Below are positions 13,001 through 22,589 of a DNA stretch of 64,000 nucleotides, in pieces (position 1 is the first letter of the stretch; each line of letters opens with the position of its first letter). The stretch is from NCBI RefSeq assembly GCF_021917145.1, contig NC_061080.1:2337497-2401496 (forward strand). The letters run 5' to 3'. The position numbers and the translations under genes were made by a program. The notes beneath the pieces were generated by a model. The model was given only the letters and a program-made list of their open reading frames with translations. It was not told where the DNA came from and did not search any database. Source of the DNA: Hypomesus transpacificus. Lineage: Eukaryota > Chordata > Actinopteri > Osmeriformes > Osmeridae.

Positions 13001-14931
13001 GTTCGATGCACAGAACTTTAGTAGCTTGGCAACCTTCACATATCAGAGACTATTATGTTAACCTTCCATCACTAGCTTTTTACTATTTCTAAAACTGGTT
13101 GTTCCCTTCCTTGATTGTGATTGGCTATATTGCATTCCATGCCGTTGTAAAATCCAGCATAACGTCACAGGTTGTCCTCATAACATTCTTTAACATTCCA
13201 TATTACTGCGCATCGAATATTTCAAATTGAAAAAGACGGCAAAGATGTCCATCTGGCTGTTGCGTGGCAACGATTTATGTAGGAACTATACTTTGTAGTG
13301 GCGGAAGAATGACGGTTTATTATTAAACTATTTTGTTTCTAATGGTTTTTATTGATGAAACCATATCAAATATTTGTAGTAACAGTTTTAGAAAAGCAAT
13401 AAGCCCCGCGAACCCCCTTACCTGTACTAAAATCTGCGTAAACCACGGCCTCTTGGGGCTTATTGCTTAATTACATCACGGATGTCCTGACAACCAATCG
13501 CCACCGCCAAAATATTGTATGACAACATTCAATTCGGTATCTATGCATGTTCGAAGATGTTTCTCTAATAATGTAGGAAATCTGTAAGTCAACACATCTA
13601 ATATCAGTGGAAAGTCAATTCTAAAACTGGTTGTTCCTATCCTTGATTGTGATTGGCTATATCGCATTCCATGCCGTTGTAAAATCCAGCATAACCTCAC
13701 AGGTTGTCCTCATAACATTCTTTAACATTCCATATTACTGCGCATCGAATATTTCAAATTGAAAAAGACGGCAAAGATGTCCATCTGGCTGTTGCGTGGC
13801 AACGATTTATGTAGGAACTATACTTTGTTGTGGCGGAAGAATGACGGTTTATTATTAAACTATTTTGTTTCTAATGGTTTTTATTGATGAAACCATATCA
13901 AATATTTGTAGTAACAGTTTTAGAAAAGCAATAAGCCCCGCGAGTCCGTGGTTTACGCTGATTTTAGAACAGGTAAGGGGGTTTTCGGCACTCCGCTTCG
14001 CGTCGTGCCTAACTACTCCCCTTACCTGTTCTAAAATCAGCGCCTCTTGGGGCTTATTGCTTAATAATACACTCTTAGTGTAGACAAAAGGAATGGATGT
14101 GCGTAACCACTCATGTACACATATGCCCTCTTTGAAATTGTTTTACAGTATAGGTATACGTCAAACACTATTATGGTCAAATTAATTAGACGACCATAAC
14201 ATGGATATCTACACTGTGTCCAATATAACTAACCAGTTTACATTAATGTCCATAGTACAAATGCAGGCCTCATAAGCATAATAATTGTTTATATATATAT
14301 AGCCTATGTATAGTTTTGCAACTTTGGAAAATGTAGGTCTATTATGTATTTTAAAATGTGTTAGTAAGCCCTATGTCACTATGGATTAATCATATGCATT
14401 AGGCTGTGTAGGATACTGATGAAAGAAAAACATAAGTTAATAGAAATATGTATTGAATGGAAATGTAGGCTGGTATATTTATCTATGGTATTTTTTGTTT
14501 TTGTTTGTAATTGTTTTTGTTAAAATGTGTGCTGTGTCTATGCGCCACATGCGTGAACGCGCGTAAATTAAAATTAGCCCGAGATTTCCAAAAACATTAC
14601 CATCACTCTTCCTTACCTTCTCCAGATAGGTGGCCAAGCGGTCATTGAGGTTTTGCATGGTCACCTTCTCGTTGCCGTTCATGATATACTCGCTTGAAGG
14701 CGCAGCCATGGAGAAAGCGGACACGGACTGAGAAATACGGGTGCCATATCCCCCGGCACCCCCGTAGACGCTAGGTGTGCGGCTGCTTCCGACGGAGGAC
14801 GCAGACACGCTCATTCGAGACTTACCGCCTCCAACCGCTTGGAACGGCATCCCTCCGGATAAGCTGAGTCCACTGGAGCCTACACTGCTGCGTGAGCTGT
14901 AGCTACTTTTGCGACTGACGACGACAGACAT
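7055..14931 (-). CDS. Type I keratin, complete gene, nine coding exons, 469 residues
   Basis: Epithelial intermediate-filament protein. Coding exons in order: 14931-14617, 10546-10418, 9837-9755, 9564-9408, 9083-8922, 8468-8343, 8113-7893, 7622-7513, 7161-7055. They total 1410 bases, in frame throughout with GT-AG introns. The internal 83, 157, 162, 126 and 221 base exons have exactly the sizes of the conserved type I keratin pattern. The head (about 85 residues) is Ser-rich and contains [14 protein letters not shown]. Helix initiation reads [27 protein letters not shown], and the helix end carries [20 protein letters not shown]. The roughly 70-residue tail ends EKVQELS and is not Gly-rich. 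The oddity is a 4.07 kb intron between Lys105 and Val106, in the middle of coil 1A, where the neighbouring keratin has none. The paralogue name is uncertain; the family is certain. Confidence 0.95.
8524..8714. mobile_element. Non-autonomous hAT-type MITE in a keratin intron
   Basis: A 191-base element begins CAGGGGTGTCGAACTCCGG and ends with the exact reverse complement of that sequence. Matching arms continue inwards for roughly 60 bases with a few mismatches. It is flanked by a perfect 8-base direct repeat, ATTTAGAG (8516-8523 and 8715-8722). An 8-base target duplication with a CAGGGGT terminus is the hAT signature. It has no coding capacity and sits in the intron between the 162 and 126 base exons. 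The intact target duplication suggests a fairly recent insertion. Confidence 0.9.
9602..9670. repeat. Short minisatellite, 15-16 base unit
   Basis: About four copies of a unit like CAGACGTCCACAGACC (one with CCGGACG), inside the keratin intron 9565-9754. The intron is only 190 bases, so the repeat makes up about a third of it and lies near the acceptor-branch side. Nothing suggests a function. Confidence 0.75.
10733..12290. repeat. Segmental duplication, block A (inner copy)
   Basis: This stretch, all within keratin intron 1, aligns along almost its whole length with 14262-14512 followed by 15645-17010 in the same orientation. Shared landmarks are GGCTGTGTAGGATACTGA, the GAATGGGAAATAAATTGG block and the CTTGTTTTACTTTCAGTTGATGACATT block. 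Between the parts matching 14512 and 15645 this copy simply lacks the 1.1 kb that carries keratin exon 1 and its promoter. A shorter third copy is at 18660-18985. Divergence is visible, roughly one difference per ten bases by eye. Confidence 0.85.
12720..12870. other. GC-rich island in keratin intron 1
   Basis: This patch is clearly richer in G and C than its AT-rich surroundings. It is absent from the otherwise related copy upstream of 20797, and its right end joins the duplicated block at GGCAGGCGCCCTTTGATC. The plus-strand frame through it is short and unrecognised. It could be a fragment of a retrocopied exon; I see no family match. Confidence 0.3.
13090..13468. mobile_element. MITE copy 1 (AGCAATAAGCCCC family)
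   Basis: Begins near CTAAAACTGGTTGTTCC and ends near GGGGCTTATTGCTTAA. Near its right end it has an inverted pair, AGCAATAAGCCCC and GGGGCTTATTGCT. The related stretch at about 21030 lacks it, so its borders are well defined, though the target duplication is only 2-3 bases and ambiguous. About 0.38 kb, no coding capacity. Similar elements with the AGCAATAAG terminus are abundant in salmonids and other fish; the superfamily is not certain from the sequence. Confidence 0.75.
13618..14063. mobile_element. MITE copy 2 (same family as 13090-13468)
   Basis: Nearly identical to copy 1 over its first 330 bases. The hairpin at its right end is longer and more complete: GATTTTAGAACAGGTAAGGGG pairs with CCCCTTACCTGTTCTAAAATC around a GC-rich inner stem (GGCACTCCGCTTCG). 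The related stretch at about 21170 lacks it. The GC-rich inner stem resembles the loop of repeats common in salmonid DNA. The near identity of copies 1 and 2 suggests recent, closely spaced insertions. Confidence 0.75.
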
Positions 14932-17010
14932 TTTAAGTGATGATGGGCAATCGTGTCCTTCGTTGGGTGAGATGTGCTCGTCCTACTCAGAGGCGTCAGG
15001 TGTCCCAGACCAGGCCAACGAGACTCTTATACAATTGCACGACTGATTACGTCACGACTAGACTGGCACGAAGAAATATGTTTTATGTGGGTGTGAAACA
15101 CGAGAGATGAAGTAGCTTAAGGTCATGCACTGTTAGAAATGAAGAATGCAAGGTCATTGCCAAGGGTTAACGGACCAGTCGTGCAACATTTTCTGGAAAA
15201 TTATTAAGCTTTCGAATTAAACGCCCACTTGGCATGTAAATACAATGGGCCTATGGCGTGGGCGTTTTTTAATTAGGCTGCTTGGGGACTTTTAGAAATG
15301 ATTTTCTATCAGTTCAGTGAGGTTTTGATTGTGGACATGTATAATACCGACAACTGATGTGCCTATAACATTAGTAATAAGTATAATATCCTTAAATTAT
15401 ATGTGTAACCTATTGAATGTATTTATTTTGAAATGCAAGTGTTGAATTTAAGTGTCAAAGTGTATTTAATTATGAACTGTACTTTTGAATTGAAATATTT
15501 AACTGTACTTAGTTAGATAGGTAGATTATGAATTTAAGTTCTGTCATTTTTGTTTCAATGAAAGCCCCTGAAATATTTTAATGTCACAGTGATGAGGCTG
15601 TGACGTGCATGTGTGTGTGTGTATGTGTGTATGTGTGTGTGTGTGGGACGGGGTACAAAAAAGGTGGAATGGGAAATAAATTGGTCTCAGAAAAGTCTGG
15701 ATGGATATGTTGTATGATGTAACCTATACACCATCAATTGTTTTTTTATTTACATTTCTGAGCCTAACCCCACCCTACATAAAAACACAAAACATTAGTT
15801 TTCATGTCATGACACTGAGTAATGACTTTTGCCTTGTCATTCCTCAATGAGTCCATGATCACACAGACATACCCCACAGACATTTGACTCGAGTGATAAA
15901 TTACAAGATGAAGATTTGCTAAATGTACCTTTTCTGCTTCTAATCTACCTCTCTATGCAACCTATATGATCCAGACCTATATGGTGTTCGTCAAGACCTC
16001 CCAAACATTCTGAAAGCACACAACCTACAGTGATCAAAACTCATAGCCTCATTGTTAGCCCACTTAACGAGCAGAAAAAGGTTCAAAGGGAGTGTTTGAG
16101 TTGAGACTTCTACTTTGGCATTATGTGAATAGGAGAAGGATCATTTCAAAGGAAAGGAATTCAAGCCCAAACTCTGTTCCACAGAAAGACGTTTGCGTGC
16201 CTGCATACTGGCACCTTTCCAACCTGTTTTCTTAAGTGCTATTGAAAGAAAATAAAGCGTGTTCTGCATCAATAAGCGTCAGTAACTTAACTGTTTTTTT
16301 GTTTTGTTTTGGCATGTCATCAGAATGTCTCCTCTTGACGAGTGGCACTAATAATGCAGTCTGCTTCACGCGGTTAGAATGAAACTATTCAACATTAAAG
16401 GGAAACAATTACCCCACCTTGTTTTACTTTCAGTTGATGACATTTAGATGTTGATGATCAAGATATCTTCTGAACCTGCCAACCCACAGACAGTCTAACC
16501 AGCAACATTCTGAAACCTAAATATAGTGGTTTTAATGGTATGGTATTGGTCACAAATGATTGTATACTAACTTGATGATGAGATTTAATACAGACGTAAA
16601 CTCTGTTCCCTTTTTTGGCCTAAACATACAATTTCCCTACACTTGCAACAGCACATTGATACAAAAGGGCGTTGCCAAGAATTTTGAGCACCATATACTG
16701 AACGTCTCCAAAAGTCACACACCCCATACCTGCCTTGAGCCAACAACAATCACATCAACTAAGCACATTTTTCAACAAGTCATCAAACTCTGTCTTAAGA
16801 TACCAAGCTCTCTTTCTGGGATGTCGTCCTCCAATTCAGTGCCTCATCAATCAAGATCAAGACAAAGCAGCTGTGACAAGTGCATGTTGTCGTAGCCTAC
16901 ATTATAATTTATCACATTCACATTACTAAGAAACAAAGTCTAGATAGACTGAAGTCAATAATACTTAAAAACGGTGTTGTAGGAGAAATCCCTGTCAGAT
17001 GTAAAAGCAG
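14262..17010. repeat. Segmental duplication, block B (outer copy, contains keratin exon 1)
   Basis: 14262-14512 and 15645-17010 match the continuous block 10733-12290. The intervening 14513-15644 is unique to this copy and carries keratin exon 1, its TATA box and a short GT-rich microsatellite near 15608-15645. The duplication therefore covers sequence on both sides of the first exon. Confidence 0.85.
15026..15031 (-). promoter_or_regulatory. TATA box of the second keratin gene
   Basis: TATAAG on the minus strand, about 95 bases upstream of the ATG at 14931, giving an expected start near 14995-15000 and a leader of about 65 bases. It lies in the 1.1 kb stretch that is missing from the inner duplicate block. 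Confidence 0.65.
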
Positions 17011-17811
17011 TTCTTCAACTGAGTAGCCTACCCGCCTTCAGGGAAGTAAATGCTTGTCAATGGAGTGATCCCAGACCCTCTGTACATATGAAATGTATGA
17101 GATTCTGGTTAGGACCAGGCTAGAGAAATGGTTGAAATGCATGAGAAATACAAGATGTTGCGTGAGAGCGTGAGAAATGGTTGAAATGCGTGAGTCTCAC
17201 AGCAAACGCGTGAGACTTGAGCCCTGTTAATTATATGAAGTTCCATATACACAATCAGCATTCTATAAATTAAACATAGGCTTGCATATTGTCCATAAAA
17301 AACGTAAGCACCAAAACAGATGTCCCTTGTTAACATTTTAGAATTGGTTAGTTGGTTACGGGTTGGTGCGGTAGTTATACATCCGAACAATTTGATTTGA
17401 ACTAGACTCGACAAACCATGCGACTACAGGAAGGAAGACACGTTGGAAGAGCAGATCATCCGGCAGGGAGGCTTTTAATTCATTCAGTCAGATGTGAGGC
17501 CAAGAACAGATTAAAGATTACATTTAGAACACAGTCGTCCAAATGTATAGATACATTTCTTAATTTAGGATGACATTTATAAAGAACAACTACAGGGATT
17601 CGGGTCAACAGTGTAAATGAAGTGAGGGTTGTGACACTGAATAGACTGTTAGACAGGAGGGGGATTCTGATTAAGTAGAGGGGGTATGATAACGGTGTCA
17701 GGCTTGGTTAAGTGTGGGGATCTCACTGGGACCTCCCCATGCTGCCCTGCTGAAGAGTGTCGGAGTAGGAGGTATGCGTCACTATCCTCACGCCTCCCTG
17801 CGAGAGCAGCT

Positions 17812-18201
17812 TCACTGCTGGAGAGTGTAGGAGTAGGTGAGCGTGCCTCCCTTCTTCAGGAAGCAGTCGTGCTGGTGGGTGCCGATCTTCACCTGCCTCT
17901 GGCAGGTTCCCAGGAGGTCGTCGAACAGCAGGTCGCTGTCGTACACCTCCAGCCTCAGGACGTCGTTCTCCGCGGTCTTGAAGGAGCTGAACTCCTCCGG
18001 CCACCAGGGGTTCTTGTCGTTGTTGCGGACGGAGGTTTTCCCGAGGGCGTCGGGGCCGCAGAACACCTTGACGTAGCCATCGGTGGTGCCCAGGAGGTCG
18101 CTGGGGAGCTTGGTGGCACGCAGGTTGAAGATCTTGATCTGGGCATGGGTACCTGCCAGGAACAGCAGCCCCAGGGCCAGGGTCACACAGGAGGGAGACA
18201 T
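17812..18201 (-). CDS. Secreted single C2-domain protein, perforin C2-like, 129 residues
   Basis: The ATG at 18201 opens a signal peptide (MSPSCVTLALGLLFLAGTHA). One C2 domain then fills residues 21-129 and ends YSYTLQQ. The closest family I recognise is the C-terminal C2 domain of perforin, which binds membranes when calcium is present. Shared features are the GTTDGYVKVF strand (Asp41), VYDSDLLFDDLLGTC (Asp88, Asp90, Asp94, Asp95) and Cys48, Cys100 and Cys113. The calcium-binding aspartates look intact. There is no MACPF pore-forming domain, so it cannot form a pore by itself. The whole protein is in one exon; the acceptor is upstream at 18231 (or 18218), and a non-coding exon is proposed at 20360-20393. 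The plus-strand open frame over the same bases is a shadow. Function is unknown; membrane or lipid binding is inferred. Confidence 0.85.
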   Translation of the reverse strand: MSPSCVTLALGLLFLAGTHAQIKIFNLRATKLPSDLLGTTDGYVKVFCGPDALGKTSVRNNDKNPWWPEEFSSFKTAENDVLRLEVYDSDLLFDDLLGTCQRQVKIGTHQHDCFLKKGGTLTYSYTLQQ

Positions 18202-18246
18202 GGGCAGCTCAGTGGGTCTGAAGAGGACAACTATGGGAGGGAGGGA

Positions 18247-18370
<124 letters not shown>

Positions 18371-18418
18371 GAGAGATACACATTTAAATTGTTGTCAAAC
18401 AGAAAACAATTGCAAACT

Positions 18419-19225
18419 GACTGTACTTATTCTTCAGAAAATTAAGAAGATACTGTTGAAAACATCCTTTCACATCTTGCATATCAATGGGTCAATATGG
18501 ATAGAATCAGCCACAAGGAAGAGAGAGAGAGAAGGACGACATCAGCAGAGCACTGACCACTGGGAGTGCAGGTCTGAGCAGGTGAGAAGGTTAAATGAGG
18601 ACCTGTGTTTGTTACCTTCAGAAGATTAGGTGTACACACACACACCCCAAGACAATACACTGTTTTCTTAAGTGCTATTGAAAGAAAAAAAGTGTGTTCC
18701 GCATCGATAAGCATATGAGTTTGTCCTGAGTTGGCCATAATTGTTTTTTTGTTTTGTTTTGGCATGTCATCAGAACGTCTGCTCTTGAGGAGTGGCCGAA
18801 ATAATGCAGTCTGCTTCACGCAGTTAGAATGGAACTATGCAACATTAAAGAGAAACAATTACCCCACCTTGTTTTACTTTCAGTTGATGACATTTAGATG
18901 TTGATGATCAGGTTTCTTTGGAACCTGCTAGACTCACATTCTAACCAGCAACATTCTGAAACCGAAATATAATGGTTTTAATGGCACTGACTGTACTTAG
19001 TCTAGAGAAAATTAAGAAGATACTGTTAAAAATACCCTTTCACATCTTGCATATCAGTGGGTCAATATGGAGAATCAGCCACAAGGAAGAGAGAGAGAGA
19101 ATGACGACATCCGCAGAGCACTGACCACTGGGAGAGCATGTCTGAGCAGGTGAGAAGGTTAAATGAGGACCTGTGTTTGTTACCTTCAGAAGATTAGGTG
19201 TACACACACACACACACACACCACG
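18419..19225. repeat. Local tandem duplication around a third copy of block A
   Basis: 18419-18650 and 18989-19225 are direct repeats; both contain GAAAATTAAGAAGATACTG, a short GAGAGA run and AGGTGTACACACACACA. Between them, 18660-18985 matches part of blocks A and B (for example TTTCAGTTGATGACATTTAG). The simplest reading is a tandem duplication of a roughly 570-base unit that contained a partial block A, with the second unit truncated. Confidence 0.75.
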
Positions 19226-20099
19226 CAAGGCAATATGAGCCCAGCATACGGTGTGTTCTCATTGGTTCAGGTAGATGACCCTGATGTTCAGAAACCTCCA
19301 GAACAGGTGAAACTATGTGGAACATTTCTACCTGAAGGTCAAGGTGATAAGACCAAACAGAGATAGTACAATAAACAGTTACTAAATTCTGTGGGAAAAT
19401 GTTGTTTTTCAGCAGCTGTGTAACCGCTTCTGCTGCCAACTCAAATGCTCAGTGTTTGTATCGTTAAGAATATCTTTTCACACGCAGTGCGCAAAGGAAT
19501 GTCTTCCACATCCACAACCCCTAGGGATGCAGGTATACAACAGGATTCAGAAGAACTACGTTAATGTTGGTAGTAAATATCAGATTCAATTGAGAAACAT
19601 TCAACTTATCATACAAAAATCTTCTTTTAATCTCAAGGCAATACCATTTGAAATAATTACCTTAACTTGAATTATGGGATTTGGAATGAGTGGAATTGAG
19701 ACAGAGTTACCCAGAACACATTCATGAATGTTTTGCATGAATACCAATGCATGTTAACAGACACTTGACAGAAATGAGAAAGAGACCATGGAATATTTGG
19801 AATATATCCTGATGTTCTCTCGGGGATTGGCCTCTGAATTCTGGCCAATTATGTAAGATTGCTGTGTAAAACAGGGTTCGTACAGATACTGTATAATGAA
19901 ATTCCAGTACTCTCAGGGCTTTTCAAGCACTATTTTGGTTTTTTTCAAGGACTACAATCAGAGATCTCATTTACCAAACATACTTTATTTACTTAAAATG
20001 TATCCTTATTAAAGCTACAAAATCAATTAACAATGATTTACCTTTCATGTTACACATTTCAATGCATGTGACTGGGCACTAAGGCCAGAGGCTACAACA

Positions 20100-20325
20100 C
20101 AGGTGAGTGAAACATGTGAGAGAGATAGAGTGTGTTAATAATGAGTGAAACATATGAGAGAGACGATGTGTTAATAATGAGTGAAACATATGAGAGAGAC
20201 AGTGTGTTAATAATGAGTGAAACATATGAGAGAGACATTGTGTTAGTAACGAGTGAAACATATGAGAGAGACAGTGTGTTAGTAACGAGTGAAACATATG
20301 AGAGAGACAGTGTGTTAGTAATGAA
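20100..20325. repeat. 36-base minisatellite, about six copies
   Basis: The unit contains AATGAGTGAAACATATGAGAG followed by AGACAGTGTGTTAAT, with small changes (AATAATG or AGTAACG). Because 36 is a multiple of three, long open frames appear on both strands (plus-strand repeat SVLIMSETYERD), but these have no gene context. It lies just 3' of the proposed first exon of the C2-domain gene, that is, inside its intron. Confidence 0.9.
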
Positions 20326-20359
20326 GAGGAACAAGGTTTTGAAAGGAGCATGAACTCAC

Positions 20360-20393
20360 CTGTGCTCAGTCACCTCAAGTATCAGCAAACACC
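20360..20393 (-). other. Probable non-coding first exon of the C2-domain gene
   Basis: On the minus strand a TATAAG box at 20419-20424 is followed about 30 bases later by a short stretch ending in a strong donor (GCACAG|GTGAGT, last exon base 20360). This would splice over about 2.1 kb to the acceptor at 18231. The box and donor are seen; the joining is inferred. Confidence 0.5.
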
Positions 20394-20796
20394 GTCATGT
20401 CACTGTCACCTGTCCCCTCTTATAAAGGACCACAGTTTGGAAGTTACACCCCATCACACCCCCACTCTTTCCAGAACACTCTCCCCACCTGTCGTCTCCA
20501 AGGTCACCTGAGTGAGAAAACAAGTATTATTATACAATGTAAAGTAAGTTTGTCTAAGATTGTACAAACCCATTTATCCCTCGGTGTTCAATGTATGGAT
20601 TGGTATGGTTTAACATGAGATCTTGTTTTGTTTTTTTATTCTCTAAATGTTTTGTTTTATCATACCTACGTTTTTACAAGTTTGCTTTCCATGTCACAAG
20701 AATTTCATTGCTCCGAATGACCTGTTTTACCAGCCTGTCTCTGCTCTCCTACGTACTTCCCCTCAAAAATGTACGAGAGTCTGGTTAGGACCAGGC

Positions 20797-21330
20797 TGGG
20801 GCAGGCGCCCTTTGATCAATAATTCCCATGGAGTCAAAGCTCCAAACACTTGTAGTACATTTATCATTCTGTAAATAAACACCACTTTACTCATCCCAAT
20901 GGTCTCTCCTGTTTGAAATAAGATTTGTAGGCCTCCTGAGAGTTCGATGCGTAGAACTTTAGTAGCTTGGCAACCATCACCTGTCAGAGACTGTTATCTT
21001 GACCTTCCATCACTAGCTTTTTACTATTTACATCACGGATGTCCTGACAATAAATCGCCACCGCCAAAATATTGCATGTCAACATTCAATTCGGTATCTA
21101 TGCATGTTCGAAGATGTTTCTCTAATATTGTAGAAAAATCTGTAAGTCCACACAGCTAATGTCAGTGGAAAGTCAATACCACACTCTTAGTGTAGATAAG
21201 AGGAATGGATGTGCGTCACCACTCATGTACACTTACACCCTCTTTGAAATGGTTACAGTGTTACAGTGGGCTTTAAGTCAAACGCTATGGTCTAATTAAA
21301 TTACACGACCAACTACACTACGTTGACACT
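20797..21330. repeat. Segmental duplication, block X2 (outer copy, empty sites)
   Basis: Continuous counterpart of the interrupted block at 12860-14220. It shows the pre-insertion sequence at both MITE sites (near 21030 and 21170). It ends about 370 bases upstream of the gastrin TATA box, so the duplicated unit stops short of that promoter. Confidence 0.85.
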
Positions 21331-21698
21331 AGCCCTAAGTGGTAGGCCTATATGGGAGTCATCTATGGTTCCCAGTTACCCTGATGTCATTACGCATTTG
21401 CTTTTATGTAACAACATATTACTTTTTATGTAGCCTAAATTTGACATCAAAAGACCATGGCCCTACTCTTATAAACTGTGTAAAATGTTCTAAATGTGAC
21501 CCATATAGTTAAATCAAACGGAACTCGGCTGTATTATTGTATTTCTAAACGAGATTTCGTATTGACGAGCGCGTAATAGCACCCCATATCCATTATGGAG
21601 TCTTTTACTAATCTCTTCAGTCAATCAATGGCTCTTTCTGTGGACATTGTTATCTACCATTGCTCTTAGGCCATATTTCTGACCTTCGAATAAGTGTA

Positions 21699-21706
21699 TA
21701 TATAAG
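21699..21706 (+). promoter_or_regulatory. TATA box of the gastrin-like gene
   Basis: TATATAAG, about 30 bases upstream of the expected transcript start near 21730. A non-coding exon 1 then runs to a strong donor at 21808 (CTCCAG|GTGAGA). The coding exon begins after an acceptor at 21922, eight bases before the ATG. Confidence 0.7.
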
Positions 21707-21929
21707 ACGGGATATTTCACAACAAGCACCAAGGCCTCACTTGAACTCAACTCAACTGACATTGCTCCAAGCTGCCCACAGCAGGCTACCTCTCACCTCT
21801 TCCTCCAGGTGAGATCATATTTTCTAACAATTTTGACACTGTAAATAGTCGTTGAAAAGCTTCTATACAATGTATTTCAATATGAATTAATTATACAATG
21901 GAACGAACGTTTTTGACGTCAGTCTAGGC

Positions 21930-22455
21930 ATGGCGATAAAAGGATTGTTGGTGTGCGCACTATTGGCAGCGATAATAGTAGGCGCCGTATCATCGCCGCT
22001 GTCCAAAACGGATATTGACATCAAACGGGCTGAGGGTCTTCGGCAGTTACTGGTGGAGAAAGAGTCAGCAAGGGAGTCCAGAGGAACTGTGGCTGGACCT
22101 GGTCAAGTCACTCAAACTCGCACAACAAGGATGGACAGACTAGCGCATCTCTCCTTGGACGACCGCGAGTTTATGTCGAGGCAAATAATGCAGGCAATCT
22201 CAGGTATGTGTTGTGAAAGGTGTGGGCGTGCATGTGTGTACGAAGAGAAAGACAACGATGGAGAGAGAAAGCTGAGCCCGGTGAACGAAATGAAGTTTTC
22301 CGGTTGTGTTGTATCTAAATGCAAATTGAATCATTGTGTTTGCTTCATGTAGGAATGTTGTGTTCGCAGAGATGATGAACTCTGAGTGCATGTCGGGCCG
22401 AGACTACCAGGGCTGGGTAGATTTCGGACGTCGAAGCGCAGAGCAGAGTCGCTGA
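21930..22455 (+). CDS. gast: Gastrin/cholecystokinin-family prohormone, 119 residues
   Basis: Gut peptide hormone precursor, secreted and processed to an amidated peptide acting on CCK/gastrin receptors. Coding exons are 21930-22203 and 22370-22455, joined across a 166-base intron (phase 1). Residues 1 to about 21 form a signal peptide (hydrophobic LLVCALLAAIIVGAV). The hormone motif RDYQGWVDFGRR is at residues 102-113: Gly111 donates the amide, Arg112-Arg113 is the cleavage site, and a short SAEQSR tail follows. Tyr104 is the seventh residue from the amidated Phe, the sulphation position of CCK (and of fish gastrins). The usual Met before Asp-Phe is Val (WVDF). AATAAA lies at 22561-22566. 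Calling it gastrin rather than cck rests on linkage to keratins and hap1, as in mammals. Confidence 0.92.
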
Positions 22456-22560
22456 AATTGGAGGAACCAATGTCTTATTTGGATATACAGTATCTGCACA
22501 TTTTGATTACTTGCAACTGTAGCTTAACTGAAACTACCTTGTGTCTTTTCTCAATTACAT

Positions 22561-22566
22561 AATAAA
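22561..22566 (+). terminator. Poly(A) signal of the gastrin-like gene
   Basis: AATAAA, 106 bases after the stop codon. The gene converges with hap1, whose stop codon is 1.7 kb to the right on the other strand. Confidence 0.75.
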
Positions 22567-22589
22567 CATGCATAGCTTCTAACAACTGC

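Larger units (their letters stand above)
12860..14220. repeat. Segmental duplication, block X (inner copy, with two insertions)
   Basis: The pieces 12860-13089, 13469-13617 and 14063-14220 together match one uninterrupted stretch at 20797-21330 in the same orientation. Landmarks are CTTTGATCAATAATTC, TCCAAACACTTGTAGTACAT and CATCACGGATGTCCTGACAA. The two gaps in the match are the two MITE insertions listed separately. Blocks A and X here pair with blocks B and X2 further right, so a whole unit was duplicated in tandem. Confidence 0.85.

Noticed and set aside
14479-14616. Read-through of keratin exon 1 into [10 protein letters not shown]
   Set aside because: The first two residues mimic the keratin motif, but the sequence then loses all similarity. 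A consensus donor sits at the break, and the true continuation VRSLEAAN is at 10546.
20079-20353. Repetitive protein frames of 12-residue units
   Set aside because: They follow from a 36-base minisatellite; they occur on both strands and have no gene context.
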